Assembly (NCBI GenBank): GCA_964057225.1
Contig: OZ059900.1
Location: forward strand, 1,126,501 to 1,190,500
Reading direction: 5' to 3'
Source of the DNA: Auanema rhodensis
Taxonomy: Eukaryota > Nematoda > Chromadorea > Rhabditida > Rhabditidae
Length of the DNA stretch: 64,000 bases
Made by a program: the position numbers and the translations under genes. Under the pieces are notes generated by a model. The model did not search any database and had not been told where the DNA came from. It saw nothing but the letters and a program-made list of their open reading frames with translations. This document shows, in pieces, positions 22,589 through 36,129 of this stretch (positions are counted from its first letter, which is position 1; the number at the start of each line of letters is the position of its first letter).

Positions 22589-25366
22589 TTGATCAAAAAA
22601 GATCGAAAATAGAAAGAATTTTTGAAATTTCCGAGTTTTGAGTCCAATTTGGCTAAATCGCTCATATATATGATCAAAAGCATAGTTTTATTGTCTATAA
22701 CAACAAAAGTCATCAATTAAACGCTAGTGATGTTTAAATACTGAATTTCACTCAAATAGCATTACTACACTAAGTATGGTCGTTTTTATGCCTTTAACAC
22801 CATATACTCACCGATTTTTGGTACAAAATCTGTGATACTCGTAAATTTTGATCATATTCGGTGAGATTCGAGAATCAAACACACAATACACGAAATAAGT
22901 TTATTTTTACGAGTTTGCACTGATATTTATTCATTTTGATCAAAAAAGGTCGAAAATAGAAAGAATTTTTGAAATTTCCGAGTTTTGAGTCTAATTTGGC
23001 TAAATCGCTCATATATATGATCAAAAGCATAGTTTTATTGTCTATGACAACAAAAGTCATCAATTAAACGCTAGTGATGTTTAAATACTGAATTTCGCTC
23101 AAATAGCATTACTACACTAAGTATGGTCGTTTTTATGCCTTTAACACCATATACTCACCGATTTTTGGTACAAAATCTGTAATACTCGTAAATTTTGATC
23201 ATATTCGTTAAGATTTGAGAATCAAACATACAATACACAAAATCAGTCTATTTTTATGAGCTTGCACTGATATATATTCATTTTGATCAAAAAAGGTCGA
23301 AAATAGAAAGAATTTTTGAAATTTACGAGTTTTGAGTCCAATTGGGCTAAATCGCTCATATATATGATCAAAAGCATAGTTTTACTGTCTATGATAACAA
23401 AAGTCTTCAAATATACACTAATAATGTGTAAATCACTGAATTTCACTCAAATAGCTTTACTACACTAAGTATGGTCGTTTTTATGCCTTTAACACCATAT
23501 ACTCACCGATTTTTGGTACAAAATCTGTAATACTCGTAAATTTTGATCATATTCGTTAAGATTTGAGAATCAAACATACAATACACAAAATCAGTCTATT
23601 TTTATGAGCTTGCACTGATATATATTCATTTTGATCAAAAAAGGTCGAAAATAGAAAGAATTTTTGAAATTTCCGAGTTTTGAGTCTAATTTGGCTAAAT
23701 CGCTCATATATATGATCAGAAGCATAGTTTTATTGTCTATGACAACAAAAATCATCAATTAAACGCTAGTGATGTTTAAATACTGATTTTCGCTCAAATA
23801 GCATTACTACACTAAGTATGGTCGTTTTTATGCCTTTAACACCATATACTCACCGATTTTTGGTACAAAATCTGTAATACTTGTAAATTTTGATCATATT
23901 CGTTAAAATTCGAGAATCAAACACATAATACACGAAATAAGTCTATTTTTATGAGTTTGCACTGATATTTATTCATTTTGATCAAAAAAGGTCGAAAATA
24001 GAAAGAATTTTTGAAATTTCCGAGTTTTGAGTCCAATTTGGCTAAATCGCTCATATATATGATCAAAAGCATAGTTCTATTGTCTATAACAACAAAAGTC
24101 TTCAATTAAACGCTAGTGATGTTTTAATACTGAATTTCGCTCAAATAGCATTACTACACTAAGTATGGTCGTTTTTATGCCTTTAACACCATATACTCAC
24201 CGATTTTTGGTACAAAATCTGTAATACTCGTAAATTTTGATCATATTCGTTAAGATTTGAGAATCAAACATACAATACACGAAATCAGTCTATTTTTATG
24301 AGCTTGCACTGATATATATTCATTTTGATCAAAAAAGGTCGAAAATAGAAAGAATTTTTGAAATTTACGAGTTTTGAGTCTAATTTGGCTAAATCGCTCA
24401 TATATATGATCAGAAGCATAGTTTTATTGTCTATGACAACAAAAGTCATTAATTAAACACTAATAATGTTTAAATCACTAAATTTCGCTCAAATAGCATT
24501 ACTACACTAAGTATTGTCGTTTTTATGCCTTTAACACCATATACTCACCGATTTTTGGTACAAAATCTGTAATACTTGTAAATTTTGATCATATTCGTTA
24601 AGATTTGAGAATCAAACACATAATACACGAAATAAGTCTATTTTTATGAGTTTGCACTGATATTTATTCATTTTGATCAAAAAAGGTCGAAAATAGAAAG
24701 AATTTTTGAAATTACCGAGTTTTGAGTCTAATTTGGCTAAATCGCTCATATATATGATCAGAAGCATAGTTTTATTGTCTATGACAACAAAAATCATCAA
24801 TTAAACGCTAGTGATGTTTAAATACTGATTTTCGCTCAAATAGCATTACTACACTAAGTATGGTCGTTTTTATGCCTTTAACACCATATACTCACCGATT
24901 TTTGGTACAAAATCTGTAATACTTGTAAATTTTGATCATATTCGTTAAGATTTGAGAATCAAACATACAATACACAAAATCAGTCTATTTTTATGAGCTT
25001 GCACTGATATATATTCATTTTGATCAAAAAAGGTCGAAAATAGAAAGAATTTTTGAAATTTCCGAGTTTTGAGTCTAATTTGGCTAAATCGCTCATATAT
25101 ATGATCAGAAGCATAGTTTTATTGTCTATGACAACAAAAATCATCAATTAACCGCTAGTGATGTTTAAATACTGATTTTCGCTCAAATAGCATTACTACA
25201 CTAAGTATGGTCGTTTTTATGCCTTTAACACCATATACTCACCGATTTTTGGTACAAAATCTGTAATACTTGTAAATTTTGATCATATTCGTTAAGATTC
25301 GAGAATCAAACACATAATACACGAAATAAGTCTATTTTTACAAGTTTGCACTGATATTTATTCATT
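22589..25366 (+). repeat. 8-monomer HOR, copy 1 (2778 bp)
   Basis: Monomers start at 22589, 22936, 23283, 23631, 23978, 24325, 24673 and 25020. In order they are an AAGATCG/CTATAACAAC type; a type preceded by CGGTGAGATTCG; the HOR-leading 348-bp type; an AAAATCATC type; a type with AGTTCTATTG and GTCTTCAATTAAACGC; a type with GTCATTAATTAAACACTAATAATG and AAGTATTGTCG; an AAATTACCGAG type; and an AAAATCATC type with TTAACCGCTAG near 25148. The next 2778 bp repeat the same order. Confidence 0.9.
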
Positions 25367-28144
25367 TTGATCAAAAAAGATCGAAAATAGAAAGAATTTT
25401 TGAAATTTCCGAGTTTTGAGTCCAATTTGGCTAAATCGCTCATATATATGATCAAAAGCATAGTTTTATTGTCTATAACAACAAAAGTCATCAATTAAAC
25501 GCTAGTGATGTTTAAATACTGAATTTCACTCAAATAGCATTACTACACTAAGTATGGTCGTTTTTATGCCTTTAACACCATATACTCACCGATTTTTGGT
25601 ACAAAATCTGTGATACTCGTAAATTTTGATCATATTCGGTGAGATTCGAGAATCAAACACACAATACACGAAATAAGTTTATTTTTACGAGTTTGCACTG
25701 ATATTTATTCATTTTGATCAAAAAAGGTCGAAAATAGAAAGAATTTTTGAAATTTCCGAGTTTTGAGTCTAATTTGGCTAAATCGCTCATATATATGATC
25801 AAAAGCATAGTTTTATTGTCTATGACAACAAAAGTCATCAATTAAACGCTAGTGATGTTTAAATACTGAATTTCGCTCAAATAGCATTACTACACTAAGT
25901 ATGGTCGTTTTTATGCCTTTAACACCATATACTCACCGATTTTTGGTACAAAATCTGTAATACTTGTAAATTTTGATCATATTCGTTAAGATTTGAGAAT
26001 CAAACATACAATACACAAAATCAGTCTATTTTTATGAGCTTGCACTGATATATATTCATTTTGATCAAAAAAGGTCGAAAATAGAAAGAATTTTTGAAAT
26101 TTACGAGTTTTGAGTCCAATTGGGCTAAATCGCTCATATATATGATCAAAAGCATAGTTTTACTGTCTATGATAACAAAAGTCTTCAAATATACACTAAT
26201 AATGTGTAAATCACTGAATTTCACTCAAATAGCTTTACTACACTAAGTATGGTCGTTTTTATGCCTTTAACACCATATACTCACCGATTTTTGGTACAAA
26301 ATCTGTAATACTCGTAAATTTTGATCATATTCGTTAAGATTTGAGAATCAAACATACAATACACAAAATCAGTCTATTTTTATGAGCTTGCACTGATATA
26401 TATTCATTTTGATCAAAAAAGGTCGAAAATAGAAAGAATTTTTGAAATTTCCGAGTTTTGAGTCTAATTTGGCTAAATCGCTCATATATATGATCAGAAG
26501 CATAGTTTTATTGTCTATGACAACAAAAATCATCAATTAAACGCTAGTGATGTTTAAATACTGATTTTCGCTCAAATAGCATTACTACACTAAGTATGGT
26601 CGTTTTTATGCCTTTAACACCATATACTCACCGATTTTTGGTACAAAATCTGTAATACTTGTAAATTTTGATCATATTCGTTAAAATTCGAGAATCAAAC
26701 ACATAATACACGAAATAAGTCTATTTTTATGAGTTTGCACTGATATTTATTCATTTTGATCAAAAAAGGTCGAAAATAGAAAGAATTTTTGAAATTTCCG
26801 AGTTTTGAGTCCAATTTGGCTAAATCGCTCATATATATGATCAAAAGCATAGTTCTATTGTCTATAACAACAAAAGTCTTCAATTAAACGCTAGTGATGT
26901 TTTAATACTGAATTTCGCTCAAATAGCATTACTACACTAAGTATGGTCGTTTTTATGCCTTTAACACCATATACTCACCGATTTTTGGTACAAAATCTGT
27001 AATACTCGTAAATTTTGATCATATTCGTTAAGATTTGAGAATCAAACATACAATACACGAAATCAGTCTATTTTTATGAGCTTGCACTGATATATATTCA
27101 TTTTGATCAAAAAAGGTCGAAAATAGAAAGAATTTTTGAAATTTACGAGTTTTGAGTCTAATTTGGCTAAATCGCTCATATATATGATCAGAAGCATAGT
27201 TTTATTGTCTATGACAACAAAAGTCATTAATTAAACACTAATAATGTTTAAATCACTAAATTTCGCTCAAATAGCATTACTACACTAAGTATTGTCGTTT
27301 TTATGCCTTTAACACCATATACTCACCGATTTTTGGTACAAAATCTGTAATACTTGTAAATTTTGATCATATTCGTTAAGATTTGAGAATCAAACACATA
27401 ATACACGAAATAAGTCTATTTTTATGAGTTTGCACTGATATTTATTCATTTTGATCAAAAAAGGTCGAAAATAGAAAGAATTTTTGAAATTACCGAGTTT
27501 TGAGTCTAATTTGGCTAAATCGCTCATATATATGATCAGAAGCATAGTTTTATTGTCTATGACAACAAAAATCATCAATTAAACGCTAGTGATGTTTAAA
27601 TACTGATTTTCGCTCAAATAGCATTACTACACTAAGTATGGTCGTTTTTATGCCTTTAACACCATATACTCACCGATTTTTGGTACAAAATCTGTAATAC
27701 TTGTAAATTTTGATCATATTCGTTAAGATTTGAGAATCAAACATACAATACACAAAATCAGTCTATTTTTATGAGCTTGCACTGATATATATTCATTTTG
27801 ATCAAAAAAGGTCGAAAATAGAAAGAATTTTTGAAATTTCCGAGTTTTGAGTCTAATTTGGCTAAATCGCTCATATATATGATCAGAAGCATAGTTTTAT
27901 TGTCTATGACAACAAAAATCATCAATTAAACGCTAGTGATGTTTAAATACTGATTTTCGCTCAAATAGCATTACTACACTAAGTATGGTCGTTTTTATGC
28001 CTTTAACACCATATACTCACCGATTTTTGGTACAAAATCTGTAATACTTGTAAATTTTGATCATATTCGTTAAGATTCGAGAATCAAACACATAATACAC
28101 GAAATAAGTCTATTTTTACAAGTTTGCACTGATATTTATTCATT
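25367..28144 (+). repeat. 8-monomer HOR, copy 2 (2778 bp)
   Basis: Monomers start at 25367, 25714, 26061, 26409, 26756, 27103, 27451 and 27798. Order and length match copy 1 exactly. Differences I noticed are single bases: TAATACTTG near 25960 where copy 1 has TAATACTCG near 23180, and TTAAACGCTAG where copy 1 has TTAACCGCTAG. This is the closest pair of adjacent HOR copies in the centre of the window and implies a recent duplication. Confidence 0.9.
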
Positions 28145-29880
28145 TTGATCAAAAAAGATCGAAAATAGAAAGAATTTTTGAAATTTCCGAGTTTTGAGTC
28201 CAATTTGGCTAAATCGCTCATATATATGATCAAAAGCATAGTTTTATTGTCTATAACAAGAAAAGTCATCAATTAAACGCTAGTGATGTTTAAATACTGA
28301 ATTTCACTCAAATAGCATTACTACACTAAGTATGGTCGTTTTTATGCCTTTAACACCATATACTCACCGATTTTTGGTACAAAATCTGTGATACTCGTAA
28401 ATTTTGATCATATTCGGTGAGATTCGAGAATCAAACACACAATACACGAAATAAGTTTATTTTTACGAGTTTGCACTGATATTTATTCATTTTGATCAAA
28501 AAAGGTCGAAAATAGAAAGAATTTTTGAAATTTCCGAGTTTTGAGTCTAATTTGGCTAAATCGCTCATATATATGATCAAAAGCATAGTTTTATTGTCTA
28601 TGACAACAAAAGTCATCAATTAAACGCTAGTGATGTTTAAATACTGAATTTCGCTCAAATAGCATTACTACACTAAGTATGGTCGTTTTTATGCCTTTAA
28701 CACCATATACTCACCGATTTTTGGTACAAAATCTGTAATACTCGTAAATTTTGATCATATTCGTTAAGATTTGAGAATCAAACATACAATACACAAAATC
28801 AGTCTATTTTTATGAGCTTGCACTGATATATATTCATTTTGATCAAAAAAGGTCGAAAATAGAAAGAATTTTTGAAATTTACGAGTTTTGAGTCCAATTG
28901 GGCTAAATCGCTCATATATATGATCAAAAGCATAGTTTTATTGTCTATGACAACAAAAGTCATTAATTAAACACTAATAATGTTTAAATCACTAAATTTC
29001 GCTCAAATAGCATTACTACACTAAGTATTGTCGTTTTTATGCCTTTAACACCATATACTCACCGATTTTTGGTACAAAATCTGTAATACTTGTAAATTTT
29101 GATCATATTCGTTAAGATTTGAGAATCAAACACATAATACACGAAATAAGTCTATTTTTATGAGTTTGCACTGATATTTATTCATTTTGATCAAAAAAGG
29201 TCGAAAATAGAAAGAATTTTTGAAATTACCGAGTTTTGATTCTAATTTGGCTAAATCGCTCATATATATGATCAGAAGCATAGTTTTATTGTCTATGACA
29301 ACAAAAATCATCAATTAAACGCTAGTGATGTTTAAATACTGATTTTCGCTCAAATAGCATTACTACACTAAGTATGGTCGTTTTTATGCCTTTAACACCA
29401 TATACTCACCGATTTTTGGTACAAAATCTGTAATACTTGTAAATTTTGATCATATTCGTTAAGATTTGAGAATCAAACATACAATACACAAAATCAGTCT
29501 ATTTTTATGAGCTTGCACTGATATATATTCATTTTGATCAAAAAAGGTCGAAAATAGAAAGAATTTTTGAAATTTCCGAGTTTTGAGTCTAATTTGGCTA
29601 AATCGCTCATATATATGATCAGAAGCATAGTTTTATTGTCTATGACAACAAAAATCATCAATTAAACGCTAGTGATGTTTAAATACTGATTTTCGCTCAA
29701 ATAGCATTACTACACTAAGTATGGTCGTTTTTATGCCTTTAACACCATATACTCACCGATTTTTGGTACAAAATCTGTAATACTTGTAAATTTTGATCAT
29801 ATTCGTTAAGATTCGAGAATCAAACACATAATACACGAAATAAGTCTATTTTTACAAGTTTGCACTGATATTTATTCATT
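28145..29880 (+). repeat. 5-monomer HOR (1736 bp), 3-monomer deletion derivative of the 8-mer
   Basis: Monomers start at 28145, 28492, 28839, 29187 and 29534. They match 8-mer positions 1, 2, a fusion of 3 and 6, then 7 and 8. The fusion monomer at 28839 has the front of position 3 and the back of position 6, so three monomers of length are missing (positions 4, 5 and one equivalent). Two other 1736-bp blocks with the same order lie at 39602-41337 and 44813-46548. AACAAGAAAAGTC near 28256 is a private change. Confidence 0.85.
28839..29186 (+). repeat. Hybrid monomer marking the 8-mer to 5-mer deletion
   Basis: TTTACGAG, GTCCAATTGGGC and GATCAAAAGC up to about 28930 match the monomer at 23283. 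TTTATTGTCTATGACAAC, GTCATTAATTAAACACTAAT and AAGTATTGTCG from about 28936 match the monomer at 24325, which itself has GTCTAATTTGGC and GATCAGAAGC. The exchange point therefore lies in the roughly 15-bp interval 28926-28940. Unequal crossover or gene conversion would both give this structure. Confidence 0.8.
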
Positions 29881-31965
29881 TTGATCAAAAAAGATCGAAA
29901 ATAGAAAGAATTTTTGAAATTTCCGAGTTTTGAGTCCAATTTGGCTAAATCGCTCATATATATGATCAAAAGCATAGTTTTATTGTCTATAACAACAAAA
30001 GTCATCAATTAAACGCTAGTGATGTTTAAATACTGAATTTCACTCAAATAGCATTACTACACTAAGTATGGTCGTTTTTATGCCTTTAACACCATATACT
30101 CACCGATTTTTGGTACAAAATCTGTGATACTCGTAAATTTTGATCATATTCGGTGAGATTCGAGAATCAAACACACAATACACGAAATAAGTTTATTTTT
30201 ACGAGTTTGCACTGATATTTATTCATTTTGATCAAAAAAGGTCGAAAATAGAAAGAATTTTTGAAATTTCCGAGTTTTGAGTCTAATTTGGCTAAATCGC
30301 TCATATATATGATCAAAAGCATAGTTTTATTGTCTATGACAACAAAAGTCATCAATTAAACGCTAGTGATGTTTAAATACTGAATTTCGCTCAAATAGCA
30401 TTACTACACTAAGTATGGTCGTTTTTATGCCTTTAACACCATATACTCACCGATTTTTGGTACAAAATCTGTAATACTCGTAAATTTTGATCATATTCGT
30501 TAAGATTTGAGAATCAAACATACAATACACAAAATCAGTCTATTTTTATGAGCTTGCACTGATATATATTCATTTTGATCAAAAAAGGTCGAAAATAGAA
30601 AGAATTTTTGAAATTTACGAGTTTTGAGTCCAATTGGGCTAAATCGCTCATATATATGATCAAAAGCATAGTTTTACTGTCTATGATAACAAAAGTCTTC
30701 AAATATACACTAATAATGTGTAAATCACTGAATTTCACTCAAATAGCTTTACTACACTAAGTATGGTCGTTTTTATGCCTTTAACACCATATACTCACCG
30801 ATTTTTGGTACAAAATCTGTAATACTCGTAAATTTTGATCATATTCGTTAAGATTTGAGAATCAAACATACAATACACAAAATCAGTCTATTTTTATGAG
30901 CTTGCACTGATATATATTCATTTTGATCAAAAAAGGTCGAAAATAGAAAGAATTTTTGAAATTTCCGAGTTTTGAGTCTAATTTGGCTAAATCGCTCATA
31001 TATATGATCAGAAGCATAGTTTTATTGTCTATGACAACAAAAGTCATTAATTAAACACTAATGATGTTCAAATCACTAAATTTCGCTCAAATAGCATTAC
31101 TACACTAAGTATGGTCGTTTTTATGCCTTTAACACCATATACTCACCGATTTTTGGTACAAAATCTGTAATACTTGTAAATTTTGATCATATTCGTTAAG
31201 ATTCGAGAATCAAACACATAATACACGAAATAAGTCTATTTTTATGAGTTTGCACTGATATTTATTCATTTTGATCAAAAAAGGTCGAAAATAGAAAGAA
31301 TTTTTGAAATTTCCGAGTTTTGAGTCTAATTTGGCTAAATCGCTCATATATATGATCAAAAGCATAGTTTTACTGTCTATGATAACAAAAGTCTTCAAAT
31401 ATACACTAATAATGTGTAAATCACTGAATTTCACTCAAATAGCTTTACTACACTAAGTATGGTCGTTTTTATGCCTTTAAAACCATATACTCACCGATTT
31501 TTGGTACAAAATCTGTAATACTTGTAAATTTTGATCATATTCGTTAAGATTTGAGAATCAAACATACAATACACAAAATCAGTCTATTTTTATGAGCTTG
31601 CACTGATATATATTCATTTTGATCAAAAAAGGTCGAAAATAGAAAGAATTTTTGAAATTTCCGAGTTTTGAGTCTAATTTGGCTAAATCGCTCATATATA
31701 TGATCAGAAGCATAGTTTTATTGTCTATGACAACAAAAATCATCAATTAAACGCTAGTGATGTTTAAATACTGATTTTCGCTCAAATAGCATTACTACAC
31801 TAAGTATGGTCGTTTTTATGCCTTTAACACCATATACTCACCGATTTTTGGTACAAAATCTGTAATACTTGTAAATTTTGATCATATTCGTTAAGATTCG
31901 AGAATCAAACACATAATACACGAAATAAGTCTATTTTTACAAGTTTGCACTGATATTTATTCATT
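29881..31965 (+). repeat. 6-monomer segment (2085 bp)
   Basis: Monomers start at 29881, 30228, 30575, 30923, 31271 and 31619. The first three match 8-mer positions 1-3. The next two match the second and third monomers of the 348-3822 type of HOR (AATGATGTTCAAATCAC, then the 348-bp type). The fourth boundary is therefore a switch from the central HOR family to the left-hand family. CCTTTAAAACC near 31480 is shared with the right-hand zone. Confidence 0.75.
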
Positions 31966-32659
31966 TTGATCAAAAAAGATCGAAAATAGAAAGAATTTTT
32001 GAAATTTCCGAGTTTTGAGTCCAATTTGGCTAAATCGCTCATATATATGATCAAAAGCATAGTTTTATTGTCTATAACAACAAAAGTCATCAATTAAACG
32101 CTAGTGATGTTTAAATACTGAATTTCACTCAAATAGCATTACTACACTAAGTATGGTCGTTTTTATGCCTTTAACACCATATACTCACCGATTTTTGGTA
32201 CAAAATCTGTGATACTCGTAAATTTTGATCATATTCGGTGAGATTCGAGAATCAAACACACAATACACGAAATAAGTTTATTTTTACGAGTTTGCACTGA
32301 TATTTATTCATTTTGATCAAAAAAGGTCGAAAATAGAAAGAATTTTTGAAATTTCCGAGTTTTGAGTCTAATTTGGCTAATTCGCTCATATATATGATCA
32401 AAAGCATAGTTTTATTGTCTATGACAACAAAAGTCATCAATTAAACGCTAGTGATGTTTAAATACTGAATTTCGCTCAAATAGCATTACTACACTAAGTA
32501 TGGTCGTTTTTATGCCTTTAACACCATATACTCACCGATTTTTGGTACAAAATCTGTGATACTCGTAAATTTTGATCATATTCGGTGAGATTCGAGAATC
32601 AAACACACAATACACGAAATAAGTTTATTTTTACGAGTTTGCACTGATATTTATTCATT
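31966..32659 (+). repeat. Two monomers leading into the trimer zone
   Basis: The monomer at 31966 is the AAGATCG, CTATAACAAC type. The one at 32313 carries CTAATTCGCTC, the variant that recurs in the trimer block that follows. They are otherwise ordinary class members. Confidence 0.75.
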
Positions 32660-35600
32660 TTGATCAAAAAAGGTCGAAAATAGAAAGAATTTTTGAAATT
32701 TCCGAGTTTTGAGTCTAATTTGGCTAATTCGCTCATATATATGATCAAAAGCATAGTTTTATTGTCTATAACAACAAAAGTCATCAATTAAACGCTAGTG
32801 ATGTTTAAATACTGAATTTCACTCAAATAGCATTACTACACTAAGTATGGTCGTTTTTATGCCTTTAACACCATATACTCTGCGATTTTTGGTACAAAAT
32901 CTGTGATACTCGTAAATTTTGATCATATTTGGTGTGATTCGAGAATCAAACACACAATACACGAAATAAGTTTATTTTTACGAGTTTGCACTGATATTTA
33001 TTCATTTTGATCAAAAAAGGTCGAAAATAGAAAGAATTTTTGAAATTTCCGAGTTTTGAGTCTAATTTGGCTAAATCGCTCATATATATGATCAAAAGCA
33101 TAGTTTTATTGTCTATGACAACAAAAGTCATCAATTAAACGCTAGTGATGTTTAAATACTGAATTTCGCTCAAATAGCATTACTACACTAAGTATGGTCG
33201 TTTTTATGCCTTTAACACCATATACTCACCGATTTTTGGTACAAAATCTGTAATACTTGTAAATTTTGATCATATTCGTTAAAATTCGAGAATCAAACAC
33301 ATAATACACGAAATAAGTCTATTTTTATGAGTTTGCACTGATATTTATTCATTTTGATCAAAAAAGGTCGAAAATAGAAAGAATTTTTGAAATTTCCGAG
33401 TTTTGAGTCTAATTTGGCTAAATCGCTCATATATATGATCAAAAGCATAGTTTTATTGTCTATGACAACAAAAGTCATCAATTAAACGCTAGTGATGTTT
33501 AAATACTGAATTTCGCTCAAATAGCATTACTACACTAAGTATGGTCGTTTTTATGCCTTTAACACCATATACTCATCGATTTTTGGTACAAAATCTGTGA
33601 TACTCGTAAATTTTGATCATATTCGGTGAGATTCGAGAATCAAACACACAATACACGAAATAAGTTTATTTTTACGAGTTTGCACTGATATTTATTCATT
33701 TTGATCAAAAAAGGTCGAAAATAGAAAGAATTTTTGAAATTTCCGAGTTTTGAGTCTAATTTGGCTAATTCGCTCATATATATGATCAAAAGCATAGTTT
33801 TATTGTCTATAACAACAAAAGTCATCAATTAAACGCTAGTGATGTTTAAATACTGAATTTCACTCAAATAGCATTACTACACTAAGTATGGTCGTTTTTA
33901 TGCCTTTAACACCATATACACTGCGATTTTTGGTACAAAATCTGTAATACTTGTAAATTTTGATCATATTCGTTAAAATTCGAGAATCAAACACATAATA
34001 CACGAAATAAGTCTATTTTTATGAGTTTGCACTGATATTTATTCATTTTGATCAAAAAAGGTCGAAAATAGAAAGAATTTTTGAAATTTACGAGTTTTGA
34101 GTCTAATTGGGCTAAATCGCTCATATATATGATCAAAAGCATAGTTTTATTGTCTATGACAACAAAAGTCATCAATTAAACGCTAGTGATGTTTAAATAC
34201 TGAATTTCGCTCAAATAGCATTACTACACTAAGTATGGTCGTTTTTATGCCTTTAACACCATATACTCACCGATTTTTGGTACAAAATCTGTGATACTCG
34301 TAAATTTTGATCATATTCGGTGAGATTCGAGAATCAAACACACAATACACGAAATAAGTTTATTTTTACGAGTTTGCACTGATATTTATTCATTTTGATC
34401 AAAAAAGGTCGAAAATAGAAAGAATTTTTGAAATTTCCGAGTTTTGAGTCTAATTTGGCTAAATCGCTCATATATATGATCAAAAGCATAGTTTTATTGT
34501 CTATGACAACAAAAGTCATCAATTAAACGCTAGTGATGTTTAAATACTGAATTTCGCTCAAATAGCATTACTACACTAAGTATGGTCGTTTTTATGCCTT
34601 TAACACCATATACTCACCGATTTTTGGTACAAAATCTGTAATACTTGTAAATTTTGATCATATTCGTTAAGATTCGAGAATCAAACACATAATACACGAA
34701 ATAAGTCTATTTTTATGAGTTTGCACTGATATTTATTCATTTTGATCAAAAAAGGTCGAAAATAGAAAGAATTTTTGAAATTTCCGAGTTTTGAGTCTAA
34801 TTTGGCTAAATCGCTCATATATATGATCAAAAGCATAGTTTTATTGTCTATGACAACAAAAGTCATCAATTAAACGCTAGTGATGTTTAAATACTGAATT
34901 TCGCTCAAATAGCATTACTACACTAAGTATGGTCGTTTTTATGCCTTTAACACCATATACTCACCGATTTTTGGTACAAAATCTGTGATACTCGTAAATT
35001 TTGATCATATTCGGTGAGATTCGAGAATCAAACACACAATACACGAAATAAGTTTATTTTTACGAGTTTGCACTGATATTTATTCATTTTGATCAAAAAA
35101 GGTCGAAAATAGAAAGAATTTTTGAAATTTCCGAGTTTTGAGTCTAATTTGGCTAATTCGCTCATATATATGATCAAAAGCATAGTTTTATTGTCTATAA
35201 CAACAAAAGTCATCAATTAAACGCTAGTGATGTTTAAATACTGAATTTCACTCAAATAGCATTACTACACTAAGTATGGTCGTTTTTATGCCTTTAACAC
35301 CATATACACTGCGATTTTTGGTACAAAATCTGTGATACTCGTAAATTTTGATCATATTCGGTGAGATTCGAGAATCAAACACACAATACACGAAATAAGT
35401 TTATTTTTACGAGTTTGCACTGATATTTATTCATTTTGATCAAAAAAGGTCGAAAATAGAAAGAATTTTTGAAATTTCCGAGTTTTGAGTCTAATTTGGC
35501 TAAATCGCTCATATATATGATCAAAAGCATAGTTTTATTGTCTATGACAACAAAAGTCATCAATTAAACGCTAGTGATGTTTAAATACTGAATTTCGCTC

Positions 35601-36129
35601 AAATAGCATTACTACACTAAGTATGGTCGTTTTTATGCCTTTAACACCATATACTCACCGATTTTTGGTACAAAATCTGTAATACTTGTAAATTTTGATC
35701 ATATTCGTTAAAATTCGAGAATCAAACACATAATACACGAAATAAGTCTATTTTTATGAGTTTGCACTGATATTTATTCATTTTGATCAAAAAAGGTCGA
35801 AAATAGAAAGAATTTTTGAAATTTCCGAGTTTTGAGTCTAATTTGGCTAAATCGCTCATATATATGATCAAAAGCATAGTTTTATTGTCTATGACAACAA
35901 AAGTCATCAATTAAACGCTAGTGATGTTTAAATACTGAATTTCGCTCAAATAGCATTACTACACTAAGTATGGTCGTTTTTATGCCTTTAACACCATATA
36001 CTCACCGATTTTTGGTACAAAATCTGTGATACTCGTAAATTTTGATCATATTCGGTGAGATTCGAGAATCAAACACACAATACACGAAATGAGTTTATTT
36101 TTACGAGTTTGCACTGATATTTATTCATT
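32660..36129 (+). repeat. Trimeric HOR zone (about 1041-bp unit, three copies, one with an extra monomer)
   Basis: Monomers start at 32660, 33007, 33354, then 33701, 34048, 34395, 34742, then 35089, 35436 and 35783. The first monomer of each unit (32660, 33701, 35089) combines CTAATTCGCTC, CTATAACAAC and a private change to CTGCG just before the core box (near 32880, 33920 and 35308). The other two are plain CTATGACAAC types, with GTTAAAATTCG before the third in the first and last units. The middle unit has one additional monomer at 34048 with TTTACGAG and GTCTAATTGGGC. Confidence 0.75.
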
